From: Nocardioides sp. SLBN-35
GTDB taxonomy: Bacteria > Actinomycetota > Actinomycetes > Propionibacteriales > Nocardioidaceae
Length of the DNA stretch: 64,000 nucleotides
Direction of reading: 5' to 3'
Assembly (NCBI RefSeq): GCF_006715725.1
Contig: NZ_VFNU01000001.1
Coordinates: 1,426,001-1,490,000, forward strand
Shown here: in pieces, positions 16,581 to 25,766 of the stretch
Numbering within the stretch: the first letter of the stretch is position 1
Layout of the letters: each line of letters begins with the position of its first letter
Made by a program: the position numbers and the translations under genes
The notes under the pieces: model-generated
What the model was told of the DNA's origin: nothing
The model's input: only the letters and a program-made list of their open reading frames with translations
Databases searched by the model: none

Positions 16581-17212
16581 CCGCAGAGGACTGGACCGAG
16601 ATCACCGACGACGCCGCCCTCACCGCCCTGCTCGGCGTACCCACCGACGCGGCCCGCGACAAGGAGCGGTCCGCGCTCAGCGACGTCGACCGCGACTGGC
16701 TGGCGTCCTCGCCGTTCTGCATGGTCGCGACCGCCGATGCGCAGGGGCGCTGCGACGTCTCGCCGAAGGGCGACCCGGCCGGCCGGCTGGTGCACGTCCT
16801 CGACGACACGACCGTGGCGATCGCGGAGCGGCCGGGCAACCGGCGGGCCGACGGCTACCGCAACATCCTCGCCAACCCCCAGGTCGGCCTGAACTTCCTG
16901 ATCCCCGGTCGCGGCGACACGCTCCGGATCAACGGCCGGGCCCGGCTGGTCGGCGAGGCGCCGTTCTTCGACGAGATGGTGGTCAAGGGCCACCGCCCGC
17001 TGCTGGCGATCGTCGTCGACATCGAGACCGTCTTCTTCCACTGCGCCAAGGCCTTCCTGCGCTCTGGGCTGTGGCAGCCCGAGACCTGGGACCCGGAGGC
17101 GCGGGTGCCGCGCCGGGCCGTCCTCGCGCAACGGCTGGAGCGTCCCGGCGATAGCATCGAGGAGCTCGACGCCTACTACGGTCCGAGCTATGCCGAGCGC
17201 CTCTACGGCTGA
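16577..17212 (+). CDS. PPOX-class FMN-dependent flavoprotein
   Basis: 211 residues from a GTG overlapping the ggt stop (GTGA). It has the split-barrel fold of pyridoxamine-phosphate oxidases: FCMVATADAQGRCDVSPKGDPAG, IAERPGNRRADGYRNILANPQVGLNFLIPG and the terminal HCAKAFLRSGLW. These features resemble the DR_2398/MSMEG_1061 subgroup, whose members bind FMN or F420 and lack a proven substrate. Coupling to ggt may be incidental. Confidence 0.87.
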   Translation: MTAEDWTEITDDAALTALLGVPTDAARDKERSALSDVDRDWLASSPFCMVATADAQGRCDVSPKGDPAGRLVHVLDDTTVAIAERPGNRRADGYRNILANPQVGLNFLIPGRGDTLRINGRARLVGEAPFFDEMVVKGHRPLLAIVVDIETVFFHCAKAFLRSGLWQPETWDPEARVPRRAVLAQRLERPGDSIEELDAYYGPSYAERLYG

Positions 17213-17242
17213 GCGCCCGTCCACGAAATCTCGGAGGTTCCC

Positions 17243-17683
17243 ATGCGTCGTACGTCGATCGCCGGCCTGGTCGCGGCCCTGGTCGCGGCCCTGGTCCTGA
17301 CCATGACACCCGCAGCCGTCCAGCCCGCGACCGCTGCCAGCAGCGCCCGGCACGGCTGGAGCACGGTGCACAAGCGGGTGGGCGCGAAGATCCAGGTCTG
17401 CCAGCACAAGATCGGCCACAACTGGGGCCTCGAGATGCGCCTCGACGCCCGCAAGGCCAAGCACCGGGTGAGGGCACGCGTCCGCATCCAGTTCCTGGTG
17501 CAGGGGACGTGGCAGTCCTTCCCCGGGGCGTCGTCACCCTGGCGTCGTGACGGCATCGTCCGCCTCACCAACTTCTTCGGCAGCAAGACGCAGGTGCTGA
17601 TCAGGGCCCGGATCCGGACGAAGTCCGACAAGCCGCCGCTCACCGGCTGGATCGACGTCAGCAACGTCAAGCACTGCCCCTGA
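17243..17683 (+). CDS. Secreted basic protein, unknown function
   Basis: 146 residues. A Sec signal peptide covers about residues 1-32 (MRRTSIAGLVAALVAALVL .. ATAA). The mature part is small and basic, with two cysteines (in VCQHK and the C-terminal HCP) that could pair, and a beta-rich pattern (VRARVRIQFLVQGTWQSF). The start is preceded by GGAGGTTCCC. I recognise no family. It is similar in style to the C-terminal beta domain of the secreted metalloprotease at 29485. Confidence 0.75.
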   Translation: MRRTSIAGLVAALVAALVLTMTPAAVQPATAASSARHGWSTVHKRVGAKIQVCQHKIGHNWGLEMRLDARKAKHRVRARVRIQFLVQGTWQSFPGASSPWRRDGIVRLTNFFGSKTQVLIRARIRTKSDKPPLTGWIDVSNVKHCP

Positions 17684-17695
17684 GCAGGCTGAGCC

Positions 17696-18358
17696 TCACC
17701 CCCGCAGGAACCCCACCAGCGCGGGCTCCGGGTCCGCGACCGTCGTGACGTTGGCCAGGGCGACCACGCCGAGCAGCACGGCGGCCCCGGCGGCGGCACC
17801 CGCGGCCGCCCGGCGCCCACGGTGTCCGGCCCGCAGGGCGAGCCAGGCCAGGGCGAGGGTGGCGCCTCCGGCGAGCACGACCATCGCGAGGTGGTAGATC
17901 GCGAAGTCGCGCACCAGCGCGGAGAACGCCGGTGTTCCCGCCGATGCCAGCGCGGCGTCGGCAGCGCCCGACGACAGCATCGAGAGCAGCGACGACAGGG
18001 GAGCGACGGCGCCCTGGACGTTGGCGATGAGCACGACCGCGGCGAGGGCGGCCAGGGCCAGCAGCGGGACCCGGCCCCGCCGTACGCGACCGAGCGCGAC
18101 GACCAGGGCGCCGAGCAATGCGCCGGCCAGGAGGGCCTTCACGACGTGGAAGGTAGCCCAGTAGCGGACCGCGTCGGCGAGCTCGCCGGTGACGGCCCCG
18201 TCGCCGGCGCGCCAGTGCTGCGCGAAGGCGGCCGGGAGCGCGTCGCGGAGGGCGCCGACGCCGGCGTAGTCGCCGACGAGCAGCGAGGCGAGCAGCTCGG
18301 GAGCCAGCACCACGGACGCCGTCAACGCGGCGGTGGTCAGGGTGAGGGTACGGGTCAT
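17696..18358 (-). CDS. Integral membrane protein, unknown function
   Basis: 220 residues, more than half Ala, Leu, Val and Gly. Four hydrophobic segments are visible (about 5-28, 70-90, 95-117 and 150-172), with a possible fifth near 180-200. The loop between the first two holds GELADAVRYWATFHVVKALLAG. No family is recognised. It converges on the secreted protein gene and faces away from dapF, with which it shares a 97-bp promoter region. Confidence 0.75.
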   Translation of the reverse strand: MTRTLTLTTAALTASVVLAPELLASLLVGDYAGVGALRDALPAAFAQHWRAGDGAVTGELADAVRYWATFHVVKALLAGALLGALVVALGRVRRGRVPLLALAALAAVVLIANVQGAVAPLSSLLSMLSSGAADAALASAGTPAFSALVRDFAIYHLAMVVLAGGATLALAWLALRAGHRGRRAAAGAAAGAAVLLGVVALANVTTVADPEPALVGFLRG

Positions 18359-18455
18359 GGCGCCGACGCTAGGCGGGTGCCGCGCCCTCCGCGTCGCCCC
18401 GTGGTCTGATCCCGCGGAGGGCGGGATCCACCCGTGGTCCCCCTATCCTTGGGGC

Positions 18456-19298
18456 GTGTACCCCTTCCTCAAGGGCCACGGCACCGAGAACGACTTCGTC
18501 CTGCTGCCGGACCCCGACGGCGCCGTCCACGGCGAGCTGTACGCCGCGCGCGTCCGCGCGCTCTGTGACCGCCGCGCCGGCATCGGCGGTGACGGTGTCC
18601 TCCGCGTCATCCGCACCAGGGCCGTCGGCGAGGCCGGGGCCGGCCAGGACGCGGAGTGGTTCATGGACTACCGCAACTCCGACGGCTCGATCTCGGAGAT
18701 GTGCGGCAACGGCGTGCGCGTCTTCGGCCGCCACCTCGCCCAGCAGGGCCTGGTCGACCCGACCCGGCGGGTGCCCGTCGCGACCCGGGCCGGGGTCAAG
18801 GTGCTGACCTTCGCCGGCGGTGCGGCCGACGGTGAGATCACCGTCGACATGGGCATCCCGAAGGTGCTGGAGGAGACCTCGGTCGCTGTCCGAGTCGACG
18901 GTCGGGTCCGCTCCTGGCACGCCCTCCACGTCGACATGGGCAACCCGCACGCCGTCGCCTTCGTCGACGACCTCGACGACATCGGCCCGCTGCTCGAGGC
19001 ACCGGCCCACGACGCCTCGGTCTACCCGGCCGGGGTCAACGTCGAGTTCGTCGTACGACGCGCGCCCGGTCACGTCGCGATGCGGGTCCACGAGCGCGGC
19101 TCCGGCGAGACCCGCTCCTGCGGCACCGGCGCCTGCGCGGTCATGGTCGCCACGGCCCTGGCCGACGGCGCGGCCCGCGACACGGCGTACCGCATCGACC
19201 TGCCGGGCGGCACCCTGCGGATCACCTGGACCGCCGACGACCGGATCCTGATGAGCGGGCCCGCCGTCGTGGTCGCCGAGGGCGTCACCGACCTCTGA
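18456..19298 (+). CDS. dapF: Diaminopimelate epimerase DapF
   Basis: 280 residues from the GTG at 18456 (MYPFLKGHGTENDF). It converts LL- to meso-diaminopimelate for lysine and peptidoglycan. The two catalytic cysteines are C83 (EMCGNGVRVF) and C222 (RSCGTGACAVM), and the GHGTENDF motif and MGNPHAV are conserved. The upstream ATG in the same frame would overlap the divergent membrane protein and lacks family similarity. Linkage with miaA and hflX is usual in actinobacteria. Confidence 0.97.
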   Translation: MYPFLKGHGTENDFVLLPDPDGAVHGELYAARVRALCDRRAGIGGDGVLRVIRTRAVGEAGAGQDAEWFMDYRNSDGSISEMCGNGVRVFGRHLAQQGLVDPTRRVPVATRAGVKVLTFAGGAADGEITVDMGIPKVLEETSVAVRVDGRVRSWHALHVDMGNPHAVAFVDDLDDIGPLLEAPAHDASVYPAGVNVEFVVRRAPGHVAMRVHERGSGETRSCGTGACAVMVATALADGAARDTAYRIDLPGGTLRITWTADDRILMSGPAVVVAEGVTDL

Positions 19299-19365
19299 GT
19301 CCTCTGAGTCTCTGACGGTGACACCGACGGTGTCACGGTCCCGGCGGGGTCCTATGCTCCCGACC

Positions 19366-20142
19366 ATGGAACTCACCGGATCCTCCGCCATCGTCACCGG
19401 CGGCGCCTCGGGCATCGGCGCGGCCGCCGCCCGCGCGCTCGCCGCCCAGGGCGCCACCGTCGTCGTCGCCGACCTGCAGGCCGACAAGGGCGAGGCCCTT
19501 GCTGCCGAGATCAACGGCGTCTTCGCCCAGGTCGACGTCACCGACACCGAGCAGATCGCCGGCGCCGTCAAGGCCGCCGCCGAGATCGCCCCGCTGCGTG
19601 CGGTCGTCAACTCGGCCGGCATCGGCTGGGCCCAGCGCACCATCGGCCGCGACGGCCAGCTCGAGTCGGCCCACTCGCTCGAGGCCTTCACCAAGGTCGT
19701 CGCGATCAACCTGATCGGCACCTTCGACATGGTCCGCCAGGCCGCCACCGTGATGAGCCAGAACGAGGCCGACGAGGACGGCTGCCGCGGCGCGATCGTC
19801 AACCTCGCCAGCGTGGCGGCGTTCGACGGCCAGATCGGCCAGGCGTCGTACTCCGCCTCCAAGGGCGGCGTCGTCGGCATGACCCTCCCGGTCGCCCGCG
19901 ACCTCGCGGCCTCGGGCATCCGCCTCAACACCGTCGCACCCGGCCTGATCGACACCCCGATCTACGGCGAGGGCGAGGCCGCGGAGGCGTTCAAGGCGAA
20001 CCTCGGCCAGAACGTGCTCTTCCCCAAGCGCCTCGGCACCGGTGCCGAGCTGGCCAGCATGGTCATCGAGTGCCTGACCAACTCGTACATGAACGGCGAG
20101 GTCATCCGCGTCGACGGCGGCATCCGGATGCCCCCGAAGTAG
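19366..20142 (+). CDS. SDR, 3-hydroxyacyl-CoA dehydrogenase (HSD17B10)-like
   Basis: 258 residues from MELTGSSAIVTGG. TGGASGIG is the cofactor motif, D36-L-Q suggests NAD, and NLASVAAFDGQIGQASYSASKGG contains the catalytic Ser, Tyr and Lys. VVNSAGIG and the region EDGCRGAIVNLASVAAFDGQIGQ resemble human HSD17B10 and bacterial 2-methyl-3-hydroxybutyryl-CoA dehydrogenases, so a role in beta-oxidation is likely. A second ATG at 19354 would add four residues. Confidence 0.9.
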   Translation: MELTGSSAIVTGGASGIGAAAARALAAQGATVVVADLQADKGEALAAEINGVFAQVDVTDTEQIAGAVKAAAEIAPLRAVVNSAGIGWAQRTIGRDGQLESAHSLEAFTKVVAINLIGTFDMVRQAATVMSQNEADEDGCRGAIVNLASVAAFDGQIGQASYSASKGGVVGMTLPVARDLAASGIRLNTVAPGLIDTPIYGEGEAAEAFKANLGQNVLFPKRLGTGAELASMVIECLTNSYMNGEVIRVDGGIRMPPK

Positions 20143-20171
20143 TCCCCGAGCGGTGGGTGCGGGGGCTGTGC

Positions 20172-20774
20172 TCAGCCCTCGCACCACATCGCGCTGTAGG
20201 CCCCCTTGGTCGAGCGCCGCTCGGTGACCCGGCCGTCGACCGTGATCACGCAGGTCGTCGGCTGGTCGACCCGCCCCTGCTGGGCGAACACCACCGCGTA
20301 GTCCGGGTTGCCGTAGACCGTGGTGGTCAGCGACCAGGTGCTGTCGAGCACCTTCACCGCGCCGCGCTCGTTCTCCACGCTCGTCGGGACGATCCACGCC
20401 ACCGTGCCCAGCTGCCCGGCCGTCGAGACCCGCACGGTCAGCGTGTGCTTCGGCAGCTGGGTGTAGTCGCCGTTGCCCTGCATCCCCGGCGGTACGCCGA
20501 GGTTGCCGGTGTGCCCGCCGAACAGGTCCGCCGCCTCGGTGGTGCCGCCGGCCGCCGCGGTCCCGGTCGGTGACGCGCTCGGCTCCGGTGGTGTCGGCAC
20601 TGCCGATGACTCGTCCGGGGACCCCGCGTCGGGGTCGATCGCGCTCTCCGGCGACCCCGGGCGCAGGAACAGGAAGCTGCCGACGATGACGAGGATGATG
20701 ACGGAGGCGAAGAGAACGAAGGTCCTGCTCTCGCCCCCCGGCCGTAGAGCACGCACACCACGCCAACGACGCAC
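20172..20774 (-). CDS. Membrane-anchored protein with Pro/Ser linker, unknown function
   Basis: 200 residues. One transmembrane helix (about 18-37, FVLFASVIILVIVGSFLFL) is followed by a Pro/Ser/Thr/Gly linker (38-85) and an extracytoplasmic domain of about 110 residues (HTLTVRVSTAGQLGTVAWIVPTS..) with a pair of cysteines (TTCVI and MWCEG). This layout is typical of single-pass anchored proteins of actinobacteria. No family is recognised. It converges on the SDR gene and is divergent from the PhoD-like gene. Confidence 0.75.
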   Translation of the reverse strand: MRRWRGVRALRPGGESRTFVLFASVIILVIVGSFLFLRPGSPESAIDPDAGSPDESSAVPTPPEPSASPTGTAAAGGTTEAADLFGGHTGNLGVPPGMQGNGDYTQLPKHTLTVRVSTAGQLGTVAWIVPTSVENERGAVKVLDSTWSLTTTVYGNPDYAVVFAQQGRVDQPTTCVITVDGRVTERRSTKGAYSAMWCEG

Positions 20775-20892
20775 CCCTGCGGATCGCTATGGCCGGTTTG
20801 CCGTGTTCCGTCCCACGATGTCCTCCCGTGTTCACCGACGCGCAGCGTCCCGCTCAGGACCAGGTCGTCGCGAGGCGGTTGCCTGACGCAAC

Positions 20893-22512
20893 GTGACGCT
20901 GCTCTGGGACGACCAGACCCGCCTGACCGACCGCCTGGGAGAGCTCCGGGTCGGGCGCCGTACGACGATCGTGGCGGGCCTGTCCGGCGCCTCGGTGCCC
21001 GCTCTCGGGCTGCTCGGCCGCTCACCCGCCTTCGTCGAGCGGCGCCGCGACCTGACCTCCGGCGTCCGCAGCGGCGAGGTCACCACGAGCTCCGCGGTCG
21101 TCTGGTCGCGGGCCGTGGTGCCGAGCCGGCTGATGGTCCGGCTGCGCAGCGACGGCCGGCAGCGGCGGCTGGTGCGCGGGCCGTGGACCGACGAGCGGGC
21201 GGACTTCACCGCCCGGGTGCACCTCACCGGGCTGGCGCCCGGCCGTCCGTACGACGCCGAGGTCTGGTTCGAGAGCCCCGACGGCGAGCGCAGCGCCCCG
21301 CAGCACCTCACCTTCGCGACCGCGCCGATCCACGCCGCCGCACAGTCGATCGTGTGGTCGGGCGACACCTGTGGCCAGGGGTGGGGGATCGACCGCGCCC
21401 GCGGCGGGCTGACGACGTACCGCACCATGCTCGGGCTGCGCCCCGACCTGTTCGTCCACGTCGGCGACACGATCTACGCCGACGAGCCGATGGACGAGAC
21501 CGTGCTGCTGCCCGACGGCACCACCTGGACCAACGAGCTCACCGAGGACGTCATGGTCGTCTCCGAGACGCTCGACCAGCTCCGCGGCCGGCACCGGTAC
21601 GCGCTGCGCGACGACAACGTCCGGGCCTTCCACGCCTCCGTCCCGACCGTCTCGATGTGGGACGACCACGAGACCTGCAACAACTGGTGGCCCGGCGAGA
21701 CCATCGACGACGAGCGGTACGGCGAGCGCCGGGCCGACGTGCTGGCCCTGCGGGGGCGGCGAGCCTGGCAGGAGTACCAGCCGGTCCCGGTCAAGCGCCT
21801 GGTCCCCGCCGGCGGGGACGGGTTCGTCGGGCGGCGGCTCTACCGCCGGGTCCCGCGCGGCCAGCACCTCGACCTGTTCTGCCTCGACATGCGCAGCTGG
21901 CGCGGTCCCAACCCCGACACCGACCCGGCCGTCGCCGCCGACCGCCCGCAGGCCGGGCTGCTCGGCCCGCAGCAGGAGGAGTGGCTGATCCACAGCCTGC
22001 GCTCCTCGACCGCGACCTGGAAGGCGATCTGCGCGGACATGCCCCTCTCGGCGCCCACGAACCGGGTCACCGACCTCGACGGCTACGCCAACAAGGACGG
22101 CGGCCCGCCCCTGGGCCGCGAGCCCGAGCTGGCCCGCATCCTGTCGGCGATCAAGCGCCACGGCGTCCGCAACGTCATCTGGCTCACCGGCGACGTCCAC
22201 TACACCGCCGCCTACCGCTACACCCCCGAGAAGGCCGCCTTCACCGACTTCGAGCCGTTCTGGGAGTTCATCTCCGGCCCGATCGCTTCCTCGCCGTTCT
22301 GGCACAAGGACGACGAGCTCGACCGGACCTTCGGCCCCGAGGTCGTCTTCTCGAAGGGTGAGTCCGAGGTCGGCAGGCTCGACGTCGCGCCGCAGCCCAC
22401 CAACCAGTACTTCGGCCAGCTCGACCTCGCCGCCTCCGGCCTGCTCACCGTGCGGTTGTACGACGGCGCGGGCAGCGTGCTGTGGGAGCGGGCGCTCGAG
22501 CCGGAGCGGTAA
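20893..22512 (+). CDS. PhoD-like alkaline phosphatase/metallophosphatase
   Basis: 539 residues from a GTG. The metallophosphatase motifs are WSGDTCGQG, LFVHVGDTIYADEP, MWDDHETCNNWWPG and the late WLTGDVHYT. An N-terminal beta-sandwich (about 40-150) precedes the catalytic domain, as in PhoD. Unlike secreted PhoD proteins, I see no clear Tat signal; residues 20-45 (RRTTIVAGLSGASVPALGLLG) contain a twin-arginine-like RR and a hydrophobic stretch, so export is possible but not proven. Confidence 0.87.
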   Translation: MTLLWDDQTRLTDRLGELRVGRRTTIVAGLSGASVPALGLLGRSPAFVERRRDLTSGVRSGEVTTSSAVVWSRAVVPSRLMVRLRSDGRQRRLVRGPWTDERADFTARVHLTGLAPGRPYDAEVWFESPDGERSAPQHLTFATAPIHAAAQSIVWSGDTCGQGWGIDRARGGLTTYRTMLGLRPDLFVHVGDTIYADEPMDETVLLPDGTTWTNELTEDVMVVSETLDQLRGRHRYALRDDNVRAFHASVPTVSMWDDHETCNNWWPGETIDDERYGERRADVLALRGRRAWQEYQPVPVKRLVPAGGDGFVGRRLYRRVPRGQHLDLFCLDMRSWRGPNPDTDPAVAADRPQAGLLGPQQEEWLIHSLRSSTATWKAICADMPLSAPTNRVTDLDGYANKDGGPPLGREPELARILSAIKRHGVRNVIWLTGDVHYTAAYRYTPEKAAFTDFEPFWEFISGPIASSPFWHKDDELDRTFGPEVVFSKGESEVGRLDVAPQPTNQYFGQLDLAASGLLTVRLYDGAGSVLWERALEPER

Positions 22513-22556
22513 TCGGGAAGCATCTCGGCACTCTCGTCGTTACGCTGGATACGCCT

Positions 22557-24050
22557 ATGACGAACCGTGCTGAAGACTTCTCCCTCGCCGCCGCGCTGCG
22601 CGCCACCGAGGGCTGGGACGACCCCGACACCGAATTCGACGACTTCGAGTCCGGGTACGCCGACGAGCCCGACCCCGAGGACCTGACCACCGGCGCCCTC
22701 GACCTGGTCGAGCGCCATGAGCTGCGCCGCGTCGCCGGTCTGCGCACCGAGCTCGAGGACATCACCGAGGTCGAGTACCGCCAGCTCCGGCTGGAGCGCG
22801 TGGTCCTCGTCGGCGTCTGGACCGGCGGTGCCATCTCCGAGATCGAGAACGCGATGGCCGAGCTGGCGCTGCTCGCCGAGACCGCGGGCTCGGAGGTGCT
22901 CGACGCGATCTACCAGCGCCGCACCTCGCCCGACCCGGCGACGTACATCGGACGCGGCAAGGTCGAGGCGCTGCGCGAGATCGTGCAGGCCACCGGCGCC
23001 GACACCGTCATCTGCGACGGCGAGCTCGCGCCCTCCCAGCTGCGCAACCTGGAGGACCGGGTCAAGGTCAAGGTGGTCGACCGGACCGCGCTGATCCTCG
23101 ACATCTTCGCGCAGCACGCGAAGTCGAAGGAGGGCCAGGCGCAGGTCGAGCTCGCGCAGCTCAACTACATGAAGCAGCGTCTGCGCGGGTGGGGCGGCAA
23201 TCTCTCCCGCCAGGCCGGTGGCCGGGTCGGCGCCGACGGTGGCGGCATCGGTGGTCGTGGTCCCGGTGAGACCAAGATCGAGACCGACCGCCGCCGGATC
23301 AACGACAAGATCGCCAAGCTGCGCCGCGAGCTCAAGGCGATGAAGGGGACGCGCGACACCAAGCGCCAGGAGCGCCGCCGCAACGAGATCCCCTCCGTCG
23401 CGATCGCCGGCTACACCAACGCCGGCAAGTCCTCGCTGCTCAACCGCCTCACAGGCGCCGGCGTGCTCGTCGAGGACGCCCTGTTCGCCACGCTCGACCC
23501 GACGACTCGTCGTACGGCGACCGCGGACGGCCGGGTCTACACGATGAGCGACACCGTCGGCTTCGTCCGGCACCTGCCGCACCAGCTGGTCGAGGCGTTC
23601 CGCTCGACCCTGGAGGAGGTCGCCGACGCCGACCTGATCGTCCACGTCGTCGACGGCTCGCACCCCGACCCCGAGGGCCAGCTGGCCGCGGTGCGCGAGG
23701 TGCTCGCCGAGATCGGCGCGACCGAGGTCCCCGAGCTGGTCGTGGTCAACAAGGTCGACGCGGCCGACCCGGTCGTGGTCGACCGGGTACTGCGTCGCGA
23801 GCCCCACTCGGTCGCGGTCTCCGCCCGCACCGGCGAGGGCATCGCGGCCGCGATCGCCGCCGTGGAGGCCGAGCTCCCGCGCCCGCGCGTCGAGTTCACC
23901 GCGCTGGTGCCCTACGCCCGCGGCGACCTGATCGACCGGATCCACAAGGACGGCGAGATCGGCACCCTCGAGCACACCGCCGACGGCACCCGGGTCACCG
24001 GCCGCGCCACCGAGGCGCTCGCGGGCGACCTGGCGGCCTACGCCGTCTGA
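22557..24050 (+). CDS. hflX: Ribosome-associated GTPase HflX
   Basis: 497 residues from MTNRAEDFSLA. HflX splits stalled ribosomes under stress. The N-terminal nucleotide-binding domain holds YIGRGKVEAL and the linker GGRGPGETKIETDRR; the G domain has G1 GYTNAGKSS, G3 DTVGFVRHLP and G4 NKVD. The C-terminal part is present, so the length is normal for the family. It starts 44 bases after the phosphatase gene. Linkage to dapF and miaA is common in actinobacteria. Confidence 0.96.
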   Translation: MTNRAEDFSLAAALRATEGWDDPDTEFDDFESGYADEPDPEDLTTGALDLVERHELRRVAGLRTELEDITEVEYRQLRLERVVLVGVWTGGAISEIENAMAELALLAETAGSEVLDAIYQRRTSPDPATYIGRGKVEALREIVQATGADTVICDGELAPSQLRNLEDRVKVKVVDRTALILDIFAQHAKSKEGQAQVELAQLNYMKQRLRGWGGNLSRQAGGRVGADGGGIGGRGPGETKIETDRRRINDKIAKLRRELKAMKGTRDTKRQERRRNEIPSVAIAGYTNAGKSSLLNRLTGAGVLVEDALFATLDPTTRRTATADGRVYTMSDTVGFVRHLPHQLVEAFRSTLEEVADADLIVHVVDGSHPDPEGQLAAVREVLAEIGATEVPELVVVNKVDAADPVVVDRVLRREPHSVAVSARTGEGIAAAIAAVEAELPRPRVEFTALVPYARGDLIDRIHKDGEIGTLEHTADGTRVTGRATEALAGDLAAYAV

Positions 24051-24132
24051 GTCTCCTCGTCGCACCCGGCAATTCGGTTCCGATTTCCCGAATTCGGCAA
24101 CCTGATCGCCGGGTACGACGGATGATCCCGGC

Positions 24133-24825
24133 GTGACTCGGCACCGACTCCTGCTCGGCCTGCTCGCGCTCGTCCTCGCCACGGTGGCGAGCCCGACGCT
24201 GCTGGCCCGTGCCGGCGCGCGCCCGGACCCGTGCGCGACGAAGGGGGAGCGGGCCGGGGAGAGGGGAGCGCTGGTGACCGGATCGGGCGCCCGGGTGCTG
24301 GTGATCGGCGACTCCTACTCGGTCGGCGCCGGCGTGCGCCCCGACCAGTCGTGGCCGGTGCGGCTGCCGGGCCGGGTCCGGGTCGACGGCTTCTCCGGAA
24401 GCGGGTTCAGCGTCGGTGCGAGTCCGTGCGGCGACGTCTCCTACGCCACCCGCGCCGCGCACCGCAGGCTCGCCGGCGTCGACCTGGTCGTGATCGAGGG
24501 CGGGCTCAACGACGCCGACCAGTCGCCGGCCGACCTGTCGGCCGGGTACGCCCGCCTCGTGGAGGCGCTCGGCGACCGCCCGGTGCTGGTGGTCGGACCG
24601 CCGCCCGCACCCCTGCTGCCGTACGACGCCGTCGCGGCCGTCGACGCCCGCCTGGCCGCGCTGGCGGCGAGCCGCGGGACGCCGTACCTGTCGATGCTGG
24701 ACGCGGAGCTGACCTACCAGCCCGACCGGCTGCATCCCGACCCCGCCGGGCACCGCGTGTTCGGCGATCGCGTCGCCGAGCGGGTCGAGACGCTGCTCAC
24801 CCAGCGCACCCGCCCGCGTCCCTGA
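24133..24825 (+). CDS. Exported SGNH/GDSL hydrolase
   Basis: 230 residues from a GTG. A signal peptide spans about 1-28 (LLLGLLALVLATVASP). The SGNH blocks are visible: block I VLVIGDSYSVGAG with the catalytic Ser, block II in GFSGSGFSVG, block III EGGLNDAD and block V LHPDPAGH with the Asp-His pair. Relatives are esterases or lipases acting on acyl or polysaccharide esters. Its last 29 bases overlap the converging LysR gene. Confidence 0.87.
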   Translation: MTRHRLLLGLLALVLATVASPTLLARAGARPDPCATKGERAGERGALVTGSGARVLVIGDSYSVGAGVRPDQSWPVRLPGRVRVDGFSGSGFSVGASPCGDVSYATRAAHRRLAGVDLVVIEGGLNDADQSPADLSAGYARLVEALGDRPVLVVGPPPAPLLPYDAVAAVDARLAALAASRGTPYLSMLDAELTYQPDRLHPDPAGHRVFGDRVAERVETLLTQRTRPRP

Positions 24826-25687
24826 CCTCCTGCGCGATCCGGGTCGCGAGGGCGATCACCTCGGCGGCCAGCGGCGAGAGGCTGCCGCGAGTGAGCGCGT
24901 AGACCCGGCGTGGCGGTAGTGCGGGTGCGAGCGGGTGCAGCGCGACGCCGCGCGGCCGCTCCGGCCAGCCGAGGGAGAGCACCGGCATCACCGCGCAGCC
25001 CAGGCCGGCGCGGACCATGGAGGTGACCGCCTGGTTGTCGGCGGTGCGGAACACGACGTGCGGTGCGATGCCGCGCCCGGCCAGGTGGTCCTCGACCTCG
25101 CGCTGGTCGCAGATCGACGGGAGCGCGACCATGGGCGCCTCGTGCAGCAGGTCCAGCGCCACCGGACCGCCGGGGAAGGCGTCCGGCGGTGCGACGAGGA
25201 CGTGCTCGTCCTCGAGCAGCAGCGTGCTGTCGACGTCGTCGGGTCCGGGCCGGTCGAAGAACAGGACGTCGAGATCGCCGAGGTCGGGCACGGCCGCCTC
25301 GTCCTCGACCAGCCGGATGTCGCAGCCGGGGTGGGCCGCCCGCAGCCGCTGCACGAGCGGCGGGAGCAGCACGTTGGTGACCGCCTGGAAGGTGCCGATG
25401 TCGACCCGGCCGTCGCCGGCATGGAAGCGGCTGACCGACTCCTCGGCCTCGCCCACGACCCCGAGCACCTCGCGTGCCGAGGCGAGCACCACCCGCCCGA
25501 GCGGGGTCAGCCGCACGGGCCGCGGGCCGCCGGGCCGGTCGAACACCGCGCCGCCGACCGACCGCTCGAGCGCCGCGACCTGCTGGCTCAGGGTGGACTG
25601 GGTGTAGCCGAGCCGCTGGGCGGCGCGGGCGAAGGTCACCTCGACCGCGATCGCGTCGAGGGCCCGCAGGTGCCGTAGCTCGTACAC
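24797..25687 (-). CDS. LysR-family transcriptional regulator
   Basis: 296 residues from the GTG at 25687 (VYELRHLRALDAIAVE); longer starts would run through the divergent promoter. The N-terminal winged helix is LRALDAIAVEVTFARAAQRLGYTQSTLSQQVAALE (residues 6-40), and the rest is a periplasmic-binding-like effector domain. It is divergent from the alpha/beta hydrolase, and two palindromes in the gap are likely sites for autoregulation and activation. Confidence 0.92.
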   Translation of the reverse strand: MYELRHLRALDAIAVEVTFARAAQRLGYTQSTLSQQVAALERSVGGAVFDRPGGPRPVRLTPLGRVVLASAREVLGVVGEAEESVSRFHAGDGRVDIGTFQAVTNVLLPPLVQRLRAAHPGCDIRLVEDEAAVPDLGDLDVLFFDRPGPDDVDSTLLLEDEHVLVAPPDAFPGGPVALDLLHEAPMVALPSICDQREVEDHLAGRGIAPHVVFRTADNQAVTSMVRAGLGCAVMPVLSLGWPERPRGVALHPLAPALPPRRVYALTRGSLSPLAAEVIALATRIAQEVRDAGGCAG

Positions 25688-25693
25688 GCGATC

Positions 25694-25708
25694 ATCGTAA
25701 GCAACGAT
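25694..25708. promoter_or_regulatory. LysR-type T-N11-A box
   Basis: ATCGTAAGCAACGAT has five-base arms and fits the T-N11-A consensus of LysR-family sites. It lies seven bases upstream of the lysR start codon in the divergent region, where autoregulatory binding is typical. Confidence 0.6.
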
Positions 25709-25717
25709 CATCTCGAT

Positions 25718-25736
25718 CGAAAAGCATCGCTTTTCG
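25718..25736. promoter_or_regulatory. Second palindrome in the lysR-hydrolase gap
   Basis: CGAAAAGC and GCTTTTCG, perfect eight-base arms around ATC. It is AT-rich against the background and lies 30 bases upstream of the hydrolase start, overlapping its likely promoter. It could be an activation site for the LysR regulator or a second regulator's site. Confidence 0.5.
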
Positions 25737-25766
25737 CGATGATGTGGCGCGCCTAGCGTCACTGTC

